Assembly (NCBI GenBank): GCA_016800925.1
Contig: JABCPU010000161.1
Coordinates: 1-64,000 of the forward strand
Direction: 5' to 3'
Source: Suillus spraguei
Lineage: Eukaryota > Basidiomycota > Agaricomycetes > Boletales > Suillaceae
Length of the DNA: 64,000 nucleotides
A program made the position numbers and the translations under genes. Shown one piece after another: positions 21,811 to 32,913 of this stretch (its first letter is position 1; the number at the start of each line of letters is the position of its first letter). A model generated the notes under the pieces. That model did not search any database. It was given only the letters and a program-made list of their open reading frames with translations, and was not told the DNA's origin.

Positions 21811-24800
21811 AACACTGCAGAAACATATAGACACCCTGGCATTTATTGAAAAAAAAATAAGGAACAGCTGCAACGACTTGATGCCGAGATGTGTCCAAAA
21901 TACAAAGACCGATTCCCCGTCGACATCCCGCACATTGATCAGCTACCCACTGACATCATACACTGCATACGATTGAAAGACCCAAACAAAATCATCCAGT
22001 GTCAAAAGTATAACACGCTGCAAAAATATTGTGAGGCTTGGGAAGCCTTGTTAAACTAACATATCGCTGCGGGCTGCCTTAGACCATTGTCCAGCCAATT
22101 TATATCACCTGCCTTCCTTATACCAAAGAAAGACCCAATGGCCCTACCTCGTTGGGTGAATGACTATCAGGCATTGAACGCTAACACTATACCTGATAAT
22201 CACCCTTTGCCTTGCATAGATGAAATCCTGCACGATTGCATGAAAGGAAAAATCTTCAGAAAGATAGACATGATGAATTCTTTCTTCCAAACATGAGTCC
22301 ACCCAGACGATATCAAGTACACAGCAATTGACACACCTATTGGTCTCCATGCATGGACAGTTATGCCTCAGGGTGGACAAAATGCACCTGCTACTCATCA
22401 GCGCAGAATGTACATGGAGCTGCGTCTGCTCATTGGCAAAATCTGCCACGCCTACCTCAATGACATTATTATATGGTCCAAAACAGTGGCTGAACATGTG
22501 AAGAACATGAAACTAGTCCTTGACGCACTCCGCAAGTCAAGCCTGTTCTGTTCACCCAAGAAAACCTCACTATTCTGTACTGAGCTCAATGTAAAGATTC
22601 AACCTAGCTTGGGCTGTAGATAAACCACTGCCTAAACTAGTATGTTAGTCTTGTGCTCCATCTAGTCTGCTTCACTTGTAAGAACAAGAGCGTTCGACCC
22701 TAAAGGGGGATGCCTATTTAGTATGGTCAAGTTCAAGTCTAACTTATTTGCGAAACAAGCGTCGAAGTCAGCGGTAAGTTGCCGTGGTCAGCGATGATAC
22801 CGCCGGAACTAGCATCGTGCGCTGCGGTGCTACTGTCGTCGAGATAAGGTCAGTAACAGTTGCGTCTAGCGAGCGATGTCGAGCGGTGGTCTCAGCGGTA
22901 GCGGTAAGGTTGCAAGTGGTGCAAAGAAACAGTAAAGAAGTCTGCGGTACTTTCAGTGGTAAAGTAGCGGAGCATGAGAAGTTCAGTCAAAAGTAACAAT
23001 CAAAAGTCCAGCGGTATGCCGGTGGTAACAGAGAACGAGCGTGATGTATTAACGAGCGATAAGGGAACTTTAAAGACTATGTCCACTACTGGGTTGATCC
23101 AGAGCTAGACAATAATCCTGACCTATAGTACGTGCGATGGTGTAAAATCAGGTGCTCTATCATGTGGGGTACGCGGTGCTTATATCCTAATTCGTATGTA
23201 CTCGGAATACTCTAGGCAAGATCAGTAGTGCTGGAGTGTAGTAACCGCCATAAGTAAATATAGCGTGAGGCGCTGCGGCATGAGGCAACATGTAATAACA
23301 CTTGCCGTGGAATCAGTAATAACAAACAGGAAACAAACTACGCACCAAATGGAGCTATGCGGATGCGGCAAGGACATGGAAGGACATTGGTTCGTGGAAC
23401 GTGGTGCAGCAGTCAGTACGGTGTGCAGTAAGCATGGGATGCCGCGGTTACTGCTAAAGGGGTAAGAAGGCCATGGACTAGTGGTAACTCCTGTAGACGT
23501 GAGACAAGTGTCAAAATATGAGGTTTTAAGCCCAGCGCCAATATGTTCGTTACATCGACTTCCTTGGACTGGTTAGGTACTTGGAACAATTCTTGCCTAA
23601 CCTTGCAGATCACACATGCATATTGACACCTCTGAAAATGAAATCATCTGACCACGAATGGCCTGGATGGTTGAACAAACACCAAACTGCATTTGATGCA
23701 ATCAAACAACTTGTTGTCAGCCATGGGTGCTTGACGACCATTGACCATGACAACATTGGAAACAACAGAATCTTCGTGACTTGCAATGCAAGTGACTGGC
23801 GCACAGGAGGAATGTTAAGCTTTGGCCCAACACCCCAGATGGCACAACTGGTCGCTTTCAACTTGATGCAACTTTGTAATGCCCAGCTCAACTACCCAGT
23901 ACACAAGAAGGAATTGTTAGCTATAGTACGTGTACGTGCCCTCAAAAAGTGGTGTGTGGAACTGCTAGGTACTCCCTTTACCATGTATACTGACCACCAC
24001 ACATTAGAAAAGTTCATGATGCAAAAGGTCTCTCATGACATCAGGCACGCTGGCAGGAGTTCTTTGCTCAGTATGACTTCACCATCCAGTACATCCCTGG
24101 AGAAGAAAACTGCATTGCAGATGCTCTCTCAAGGCTACCCCCAGATGTTGAAAACCTACCACCATATGCCCAACAAACGACTAACTTACCACCAAATCTA
24201 GATCACAATGTTAAACCAATTGTGATCGTCATGTCTGTGACCCCTGATTCTTCACTGATCAAAGATATAAAGTCAGGATACACAACCGACCCATGGTGCA
24301 TAAAGCTACATGGATTAGTCAACTCACTACCAGGTCTATGAAAGCAAGACAACCTGCTATACCTCAACAACCGTCTGGTTATTCCAAGAGTCGCACATCT
24401 CAGAGAAACACTATTCCGACTAGCACATGACAACCTCAGCCATTTTGGACTTGACAAGTCCTACACTACCTTACAAGATGCATACTATTGGCCAAACATG
24501 AGACGAGACCTTGAAGAAAGCTACATACCCGCGTGCACAAGGAACAAAAGCAGAACAACTAAGCCACCGGGACCGCTACACCCACTCCCAGTACCAGACA
24601 GTCGAGGAGACTCAGTTTCAATCAACTTCATTTTACCTCTGCCTCCTGAACAAGGATTCAATGGTATCATGACTATGACCGATCAACTTGGGGCCGACAT
24701 CCTTCTTGCACCATGTCACATGAACATGAAAGCAAGTGAGATCACCAACATAATCTTCAACAACTGGTATTGCAAGAACAAACTGCCTTTAGATATTATC

Positions 24801-25641
24801 TCAGACCACGACAAATGGTTCACAAGTCATTCTCTCACTTCCACTTACACCTCAGATGGACGCCGTGCCTACTCCCACCATTAACACCAAAGAACACCCA
24901 AGAAACGTGTGCTGACTTCCCAACTGAAATCACCAATGCACTGGAGGCAATCATATCTCTAAAAACAGACATAGCGGATGCTCAGGACGCACTAACAGCT
25001 GCCAAAATCACACAAGCGACAGCCACAAACAAACATAGAAATGAGGAGCTGGTATTGAACATCAGAGATGACATATATTTGTCAATGGCCAACAGACGAC
25101 GGGAATACCTCAACAGAAACAACAAAAGGGTGGCCAAATTTATGCCCAGGTTCGACTCTCGACTTGCCACAACATACTAACATCCATCCTACTTTTCATG
25201 CATCTGAACTCAAGTGGTTCATACCTAACAATGAAGAACTCTACCCCTCAAGGAAATCATACAGACCAAAACCTATCATCACAACTGACGGAGCAGAAGA
25301 ATGGGAGATAGAATACATACTGGACAAAAGAACGCAAGGCTGAGGTCACCAGTACCTCGTGCGGTGGAACAGGTTTGGTCCAGAAGCGGACACTTGGGTC
25401 GCATGTCAAGAGCTGGAAAACACAAGCGCCCTCCAAGTTTATGAAGCCAGTCAAAAGTCTTCAGAGGTTGGGAGGGTGTAAGCAAGCTGCTTACTACATC
25501 AGTCACGTGCTTGTTTGGATTACTTATATCGCCACTTTGAGCCTTGTTTACAATTAGACTTGGGTCTCTTACCTACTACCAACTGCTCATTTGTATCATG
25601 CCTTCGAAATCCACGGTTTTGTCCTGTTATCTTTAGACTAA
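21811..25641 (+). pseudogene. Gypsy-3, decayed Ty3/Gypsy pol
   Basis: This is a second Gypsy family, distinct from Gypsy-1/2. Readable parts: pre-RT region (MCPKYKDRFPVDIPHIDQLP), RT (LPRWVNDYQALNANTIPDNH, KIDMMNSFFQT), then NDIIIWSK in place of the DD catalytic box. After an LTR-A insertion come FLGLVRYLEQFLPN, RNase H (NYPVHKKELLAIV, YTDHHTLEKF), a shortened integrase (HFGLDKSYTTLQDAYYWPNM, IISDHDKWF) and a chromodomain-like end (WEIEYILD, YLVRWNRFGPEADTW). There are several stops (for example at 22294 and 24340). RT Asp is changed to Asn, so it is inactive. Confidence 0.85.
22590..23554 (+). repeat. LTR-A copy 1, inserted in Gypsy-3 pol
   Basis: The 965-bp sequence runs from TGTAAAGATTCAACC to GTTCGTTACA. 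It is inserted in the pol reading frame after SLFCTEL. Possible 4-bp duplications are TCAA and TCGA (one mismatch). It contains many GCGGTAA-like heptamers, and its first about 150 bases resemble LTR-B. Confidence 0.8.
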
Positions 25642-27083
25642 TGTAAAGATTCAACCTAACCTGGGCTGTAGATAAACTACCTCCTAAGTTAGTATGTGTG
25701 GTCTTGCGCTCTGTCTAGTCTGCTTCACTTGCGAAACAAGAGTGTTCGACCCTAAAGGGGGATGCCTGTTAGTATGGTCAAGTTTGAGTCTAACCAATGT
25801 GCAAAAGTAGCGTCATAGTCAGTGGTAAGTTGCCGCGGTCAGCAATGATGCCACTGGAACTAGCGTTATATGTAGCGGTACTACTGTAGTTGGGTTAAAG
25901 TCAGTAACAGTAACGTCGAGCAAGCAATGGCGTGTGATAATATCAGCGGTAGCAGTAAGATTGTGAGCGGTGCAAAGAAACAATAAAGAAGGCCGCAGTA
26001 CTTTCAGCGGTAAAGTAGCCGTGCATGAGAAGTTCAGTCAAAATAGCAATCAGGAGTCCAGCAGTATGCCAGTGGTAACAGTGAAAGAGCGAGATCGATT
26101 AACGAGCGGTAACAAAATTTAAAGACTAAGTCTACTACTGGGTGGTTCCAGAGCTAGACACTAATTCTGACCTATAGTACGTGCAATGGGGTAAAATCAG
26201 GTACTGTATCGTGCAGGGTATGTGGTGCTTATATCCTAAATCATATGTACTCGGAATGCTCTAGGCGAGATCAGTAGCACTCAAGTGTAGTAACCACCAT
26301 ATGTAAACATAGCGCGAGGTGCTGCAGCACAAGGCGACATGTAATAAGACTTGCTGTGGAATCAGTGATAACAAACATAAAACAAACAATGCACCAAATG
26401 GAGCTATGTGGATGTGGCAAGGACATGGAAGGACATTGGTACGTGGAACGAGGTGCGGCAGTCGGTACGGTGTGCAGTAAGCGTGGGATGCCGCCGGAAA
26501 TGCTGAAGGGATAAGACAGCCATGGACAAGTGGTAACTCCGATAGATGTGAGACAAGTGTCAAAAGATAGGGTTTTAAGCCCAGCGCCTGTCACAACCCA
26601 CAAACGAATTAATGCAAGGGCAGAGACTAGGACTCAAACTAAGGTTATCACAAGAAGAGAGAGGAGCAAGGACGTCTTGGATTGCTACAGTTGTAGATAC
26701 AAGAGGTTTGAACTAAAGAACTACTACAGCGAAACTAGCTGACTATATACACATATTGAAACTGAGATGTAAACTGAGTTTGAAACTACTAGCCAATCAT
26801 AAAATGGAAACGAGAATCGTACGATGTGATAGTTGTGACATTGTTATGACATCATATTCTAGAAGGTTCTAAGATCATGTGATACTATCTTATCTTATCT
26901 TATCCGATAGCATCATAAAAGATCTCTTCATCTTCATCAGGAAGTTCAGTTATAGAAGCAGATATGGGAATTTCGATAGGATTTAGGTTTGTCTTAGCGC
27001 TGGGTTTAGACGCTTTAGGGAAATTGAGAAAAGAGTAATGATTTGTGTTTGGAATTCGTGACAGTGCCAATATGTTCGTTACA
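25642..27083 (+). repeat. LTR-A copy 2, itself interrupted by LTR-F
   Basis: It starts TGTAAAGATTCAACC and ends GTTCGTTACA like copy 1. Without the nested 475-bp LTR-F and its 5-bp duplication it would be 962 bp. It follows the end of Gypsy-3 in the same orientation as copy 1, but no primer site follows copy 1, so the two need not belong to one element. Confidence 0.75.
26589..27063 (+). repeat. LTR-F, solo LTR nested in LTR-A
   Basis: The 475-bp sequence has TGTCAC at the start and GTGACA at the end. It is flanked by GCGCC (26584-26588) and GTGCC (27064-27068), a 5-bp duplication with one substitution. The undisrupted target reads CAGCGCCAATATG in LTR-A copy 1 at 23534-23546, which confirms the insertion. 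No other copy lies in this window. Confidence 0.9.
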
Positions 27084-27518
27084 CCGATTCATTAAGTGTT
27101 TCCCACTGTTTACCTGGCGGGTTTCCACATATACTCATATGCCAACAACTTGAACTTGAACTACTAACTACTACTAGTATTAGATATCAACTATCAACTA
27201 GTATCAACTTAGACAGCAACTACTGATTATCCACTAACTTAGTACTATCAGTACTATACTGTCAATTAGTATTAACTACTAGTATCAAAATTGGTTATCA
27301 TACTAATTATTTTTTCTGAGGTCATACCCCTACTACATACCCCCCTGGGGTATATGTACCCCTTCCCATGGGTACATACCCCTGCTGGGGTACAGAAAGT
27401 CAAACCCCTACCCCTACCCCTTACCCTGGGGGGTTACCCCTACCCCTGCAGTTCCCTATAGTACTGCACTGACAACACTGCATGTTTCATTGATTGGCGG
27501 CAACTGTGGTGGAACTCA
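27084..27518. other. Low-complexity spacer with C-rich palindromes
   Basis: The first part is an ACTACTAGTAT-like AT-rich stretch. The second (about 27325-27450) is built from TACCCC units and their complements, including palindromes such as TACCCCCCTGGGGTA and TACCCCTGCTGGGGTA. No gene is seen. Confidence 0.6.
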
Positions 27519-27797
27519 ATGGCCCATTTGCTCCTTGACGGTCACAATCCTCAAAAGTCCTATGAAGCTATTGAGTGCTTCCAGGAGCTTGGGTCCAAAA
27601 TCAGAAGGGTCAATCCAGAGTGCTGGAAAATGATACTTCAGATGGTGAAGAAAGGGACAGCATTCCATCTCACTTCTGATCTCATTGAGGAGACAGCTCA
27701 GCAGTTGTCAGCAGCTCTGATCACAGGGCCTGGCCCAATGCTGACATGTGCAGAGTTGGATACCTTGGGCTTGCCAAGCCATGAAGAAACTTTGTAA
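27519..27797 (+). CDS. Hypothetical 92-residue ORF
   Basis: The predicted product is Leu/Glu-rich and probably helical (SYEAIECFQELGSKIRRV, LIEETAQQLSAALI). It lies between the C-rich spacer and the hAT element, outside the hAT target duplication. No family is recognised; it may be a fragment of a larger transposon protein. Confidence 0.25.
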   Translation: MAHLLLDGHNPQKSYEAIECFQELGSKIRRVNPECWKMILQMVKKGTAFHLTSDLIEETAQQLSAALITGPGPMLTCAELDTLGLPSHEETL

Positions 27798-28186
27798 TGT
27801 ATCCTTGTCATCTGATGGCTGGGTTGGTGAATCTGGTGAGGTATTTGCCAGGGCTGCAGCAGCCTAATGAATCAAGATGCCTTAGCTAGAACAATGTAGT
27901 AGACTTAAAGATTACTAAATTTTCTGCAATACAATACCTTTGTGTGTGTTCAGCATGTGTGTGTGTTCAGTGCAGTGTTTCTACCACCAGTGGCAAGCCA
28001 ACACTAGGCCGTGTGAAACCTATAGGCAAGCCCCAGGCTGCCACCAGTGGCAGTGCTTTGGCAATGGCTGAATACCTGATATGGAAGGAGATTTTGCAGT
28101 TGCTGTAGAGTAGTCTTATCAATGACTGATCTCACCTTTGTGCAACATCTAGTCATCTCGCGTCTCACCCACTCTGATTTCTGAGA

Positions 28187-31100
28187 ATGAGCAACAGAAA
28201 GGTCAAAGACTGGTGGTGGGGATGTTTTGATACTCACCCAGATTTTGAGAAGAAACTATCTATAGCCTATGCCAACGAGAAAGAACAGCAACTGAAAGTT
28301 ATGTGTGGGGCATGCAAGATCAGCAAGATAATCGACGAGCAGCAGAAGGATCGTGAGCAGCAGCACCAAGGCCTGCAAAATGATGTGCAGATGCAGGATC
28401 AGATTATTACATATTGTAAGGTTCTAATCAGTATCTGTTTAGTTGATACTGAGTGTAAATGTCCAATGTGGTCACGATCGGAGAGTCTCATCAAGGATTA
28501 AAGTTGTCCGTGGATGCATGGATGACCTGATACTATGGTTCCCCACCTCAATTCTTGTGATAAGCAACCAGAAAATGTCTGTGCACATGCACATGCTGTG
28601 TGCATCGAAAAAAGGTGGATCAAAACACCAAAACCTTCCCGTGAGGTTTATAGTTTGAATACACCACCATTCTCTGGCCACAGTCTCGAACCATCCATGT
28701 ATCAACTGAATTCATTTGGACATCCATCTCTCATGCCACAGGCCCAGCCATTCACACCCATGATCAGTAGTACTAGTACAAATGTACTACAGCCATCATT
28801 TCCTTCCCCACTCATCAGATTATTTGATGGTGGCTCAGGTATAGATTCAAGTAACTCCTCATGATCTCAGTCACCATTACTGTTATGTTTTCCCTCCAGG
28901 CCATCATGGACAAATAGTACAACATTGGGTGAAGGATCACGACCTTTATCAAAACAGGTCTGAATCTTATCACAATCTTGGAACCACAATCCAGATACCC
29001 CCACTGCTGTCGGAGGCACTCCTTCATGGCTGCAGTGGACACCAGCTCTTCAGGAATGGTTTGAGACTCACATGGCCAATATCACTGCATCATGTGGGTT
29101 CTCCTTCAATTGGGTGGAAAATCACGCTGTTTGTAGCTTCATGAATGAATTTTTTCCCTTTGCGAATTCAATCTCAAGTTATCAACTGTCCAATCGCATT
29201 GTTCCCCATGAAGTTGAAAGGTTCCAACAAGCTGCCAAAAACTGCTGTTGCGGAAGTGATGTGACACTCCAAACAGATGGATGGACAGGATTAAATTTTC
29301 ATTACCTAGTGGCATTCATGATCACAACAGCAAATCGAGAGGCAATACATTTTTTGAGTTTCCCTGCAATTATTGAAGGCTCTGTTGAAATCAGGTCCAC
29401 ACTGTTCGAGTCATGGATGTATCAGCTGAATGAAAAACTGCCCAACATCTCAAGGTCCTCATAATCAGTGTTATTGAAGAGGTTTAAACAACCTGGAAGG
29501 CAAATGTCATTGCTGTCACATCAGATGCATCAGGGGAGTCTCGGGCGGCTTGTCATGGAATTTCTGTGGTTGGTATCTGCAGATTGCTATGCTCACCAGG
29601 TAACAATGTCTGGTGTTTTCTCACACACTCATAACTTGTCAATAATTTTTCAAAGATAAATCTTATTGTTGGTGATTATCTCAAGACTTCTGGCGCTGTA
29701 GCTTACCTGGCATACTCCAAGAAAGCTTCAGAGCTCATTACTTGGCTTCAAAGCAAGACTCTTGTTCTTGCATCACTAAGAGACATCCAACATGCCATCA
29801 ACTCAACAAATCCATCACAAACTCAGCGTGTCCTCACTGTAATCTGCACTGTTTTGACCCAGTGGACTGCTCATTATCTCGCCTTCAGACACCTTCTTGA
29901 TCTAAAATTTGCACTCGACATTCTCGTTTTGCGGGAGAAAGGTCTCAGGCAGGATTCAAAAATAATAACGGGGGATGCTGCCTCATGGAAAAAGGCAACC
30001 AAAATGCTGAAATTGATTGAAGACCCAGTAATGTGGATGATCTTGGCTCGGTGTCATATACCGTACATTCAGGTCCAGATCAGATCCGATACATGGACAT
30101 CCAGACACCCAATCCATACATCCTAGTCCACCCATCCAATCCAGCTCACATATCCGATCCACCCATCCACTCCAATCCATATCCATCCACATCTGATCCA
30201 TATCCATATCCAATCTGTGTCCATATCTGATACATGTCCATATCCGATCCGAGTTCATATCCGAACTATTCCCGCGCACCTGCGCATTACCCCTTTTAGA
30301 CTATACCTGTGTTTCTGGCTTTTGACTATCTCTGTGCTTCTGGCTCTTGGTGATCTCTGCCTTCGTCTTGATAAGTATTTCATACAAGTTTCATCTCCGA
30401 GTTCATAGCCTTATGTTCCGCTGTACTTACTAATGTGTTTCCATATGCTCCAGAAATAGCCTTGGACTATCCTTACTTGCCTTCCAGCATGCTACCTACA
30501 GTGTATAAACTTGTAGTACAACTCCTGCAGACCTCAGTCTGATCATTGCTTTCCTACTTCTGTATATTCCTTTGACTTCTGTATCTTGTTACCATGTCTA
30601 TATAAATCTGTTTCCGTTCTCACACTTGGGCTCTGGCCCTTGTAAGCTTCCGACTCAGACCTATGGGGTCATTCCCTAGGCCGGAGCCTTGATCCTTTGT
30701 CCTATATCCTTTTCGGACTTCATCCGTTTCCTGTCTCTCATCTGATTCACCCCCGACTCTACCTGTGGTAGTCTTATCCTGTCTGTTTCTATTCCGGACC
30801 TTGTCCAGAGTAGTCTATACTACCTCTACACCATATCCAGACCTACTCCTCTCTAGTAGTAAACACCTCCCCTAAGATCCATAGAGCTATGCTTGTCTGA
30901 TCATCTGATCATCTGCCCCTCCGCTCTTCCACTCCTCCAAGCTCCGGACTTTCGGACCTCTGGTCCTCTGGATCTATCCTATCCTATCCTCCGACATTTA
31001 TGGATCATCTTTCCCTCCAGAGCTTTGCTCCTATCCTGCCCTGGACTTTGTCCAGGAGTCCATCCTTCATCTATTCTACTCGGAACTTGTTCCAGTAGTC

Positions 31101-32484
31101 TTACCATTACTCCCTACCATCCAGAAATAGTTCCAGTGCATTCCCACGCTCATCCGGAAGTCCTTCAGAGCTCTATTGAGTTATCCTATCCTACAGAGTT
31201 CATCTGGACTCCATCTGGACTTCACTATAACTCCCCCTTGGACTTCATCCGAAATTAAGCGCACATACTTGGGTAAGGGGCACAGCGTACGAGCTGAGGC
31301 CAAGCCACTTTGACTTTCCGTCCCTCCAGTACAACCCCATGTAAGACCAGAACTTCTTAGTAGTCCCAGTTTTGCATGGTTGTAACACTCGGTAAAACAC
31401 TATCATTGTTTCCTTCATCAAGTGTCAGCTAAATCAAGATTATTCTACTAGGATGGTTGTTCACCTGCAGCCCTTATCATTGGTGATCAACATTGCTCAG
31501 GCTGCCCATTGTCGCCTTGACGAAGTCTTGATCATTTTCAGGTTTCTGATATCAAAATATATTGATCTGCGAGGGAAGGCAACATCAGTAGAAGAGAAAT
31601 TGATGATCCAGGCCATTATTGATTCTCTCAAAAAGTGCTGGAGCAAATGCGATCAAGATGTATTTCTCGCTGCAGTTATTTTGAATCCCCTCTATAGGAT
31701 CAAGCACTTCACTCGCATTCGCAAATTCAATAATGCCAGAATCATGACACTATTGGTCAAGCTATGGGATCAATTGTTCCCTAATACACCCTCAGATGAG
31801 TCCCAAACAGAACTCTTGGAGTATCTAGAAGGACACAGGGACTACGGTGTGGAATTTACCAACTGGGTGGACTTGGTTCGAAGTTCTGCTGAGACCGAGG
31901 CATGTTTCATTATTTTTGAATATTTCTTGTCATCATTCATGACCTGCAAACTGTAGCGAAAACGTCCAGACCCTCTCAAGATGTATGAGGGAATCTGTTT
32001 TCAAGACACAGAGCCGACACCACTGCAGAAATTCGCTCATCGAATATTTTCAATTTGTGCAAACTCAGCCTCTTGCGAACATCTTTTCAGTCTTTTCAGC
32101 GCTGTACTCACGAAACTTCGATCACGTCTTGGCCTTAAAGACCTCACAAACTTGGCAGAATTGTGCTTGCATTTGCGAGACGAATACACGCAAATGGGAG
32201 ATAAAAAGGGCCGCCTGCATCGTGCAAGGAAAATAATCCCTGACCCCCTGCATCCACCTCCACCAGTCACTTCCGAGACTTCCACAGACTCTCTTCAATC
32301 TGATGACCTATCAGTGTCTGAGCAGCCAGAAACTCATAATGAAGATGAAGACTACCACTCACTTAGGTCTATCGCATCCATTCTTGCACAGCGCTCCTTC
32401 GACGACGAGGACGCTACAGGTTCAGCGTCTTTATTCAGTAATGTTCCCCTTCAACAACTTTTTAACTTCATGGATGAGAGTTAA
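28187..32484 (+). pseudogene. hAT transposase, interrupted
   Basis: The protein starts MSNRKVKDWWWG with a BED-finger-like Trp/Cys region (VMCGACKISKII). The core begins near 28900 and includes the DGWTG motif (first catalytic Asp) at 29277, a TSDASGES stretch, and CYAHQ joined over an intron (29599-29654) to INLIVGDYLKTSG. After LTR-E it continues from 31453 and ends with a hAT dimerisation domain (PLQKFAHRIFSICANSASCE, LRSRLGLKDLTNLAELCLH) and an acidic tail. Frameshifts near 29480-29550, a stop near 31955 and the LTR make it non-functional. A stop near 28970 may lie in an intron. Confidence 0.8.
30052..31387 (+). repeat. LTR-E, large solo LTR inside the hAT transposase gene
   Basis: The 1336-bp sequence starts TGTCATATACC and ends GGTTGTAACA. 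It has a perfect 5-bp duplication CTCGG (30047-30051 and 31388-31392). The 5' part has short tandem variants of CATATCCGATCC. No coding region is evident. It matches 16606-17330. The insertion is right at an exon end, since the following bases GTAAAACACT look like a 5' splice site. Confidence 0.9.
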
Positions 32485-32913
32485 ATTTACGGAAGGATTT
32501 GGGATGAGGTCAATTGATGACGAGCTTGAGTTTTACGAGTTGATTGACATGGACGCGGAAGGTGAAGATGATGATCAAACATTCGACGATATGATGAGTA
32601 GTACAATCTAGCGATTATCAGTAGCCAATCATATCGTGTCACTCAGCTTACTAACGCCTGAGAAAAGCCTACCGCCAGTGGCTACAGCCAAACCTGGCTT
32701 TCCGGCTAGTCAGTGGCTTGCCACTGGCGGTAGAAACACTGGTTCAGTGTCTGTGTGTGTGTCGTATGTATGTGTGTGTGAGAGTTTCATGTATGTATAA
32801 TATTTGAACTGATCCAGCGCCATAGTAGTCGACTACTTGCATTGTAAATATACAAGTGAAAGTGACAAGGATCAATACACAAAAACCATATGTAGGGCAA
32901 CAAGTAAAGAAAA

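Larger units (their letters stand above)
27973..32741 (+). mobile_element. hAT-type DNA transposon with nested LTR-E
   Basis: The element is flanked by a perfect 8-bp duplication GTTCAGTG (27965-27972 and 32742-32749), the hAT signature. The terminal inverted repeats begin CAGTGTTTCTACC, followed by a C-rich CCAGTGGCAAGCCA at both ends. Further CCAGTGG motifs occur just inside each end, as expected for subterminal transposase sites. Without the 1336-bp LTR-E and its duplication it would be about 3.4 kb. Confidence 0.95.

Noticed and set aside
25140..25165. tRNA-like GGTTCGACTC box
   Set aside because: It lies in the Gypsy-3 coding remnant, and no matching acceptor stem or anticodon arm is found.
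22590..27083. LTR-A copies 1 and 2 as the paired LTRs of one complete element
   Set aside because: The Gypsy-3 reading continues on both sides of copy 1, so copy 1 is an insertion. No primer site follows copy 1.
27325..27450. CRISPR-like array in the C-rich block
   Set aside because: There are no regular spacers and the organism is eukaryotic. It is low-complexity palindromic DNA.
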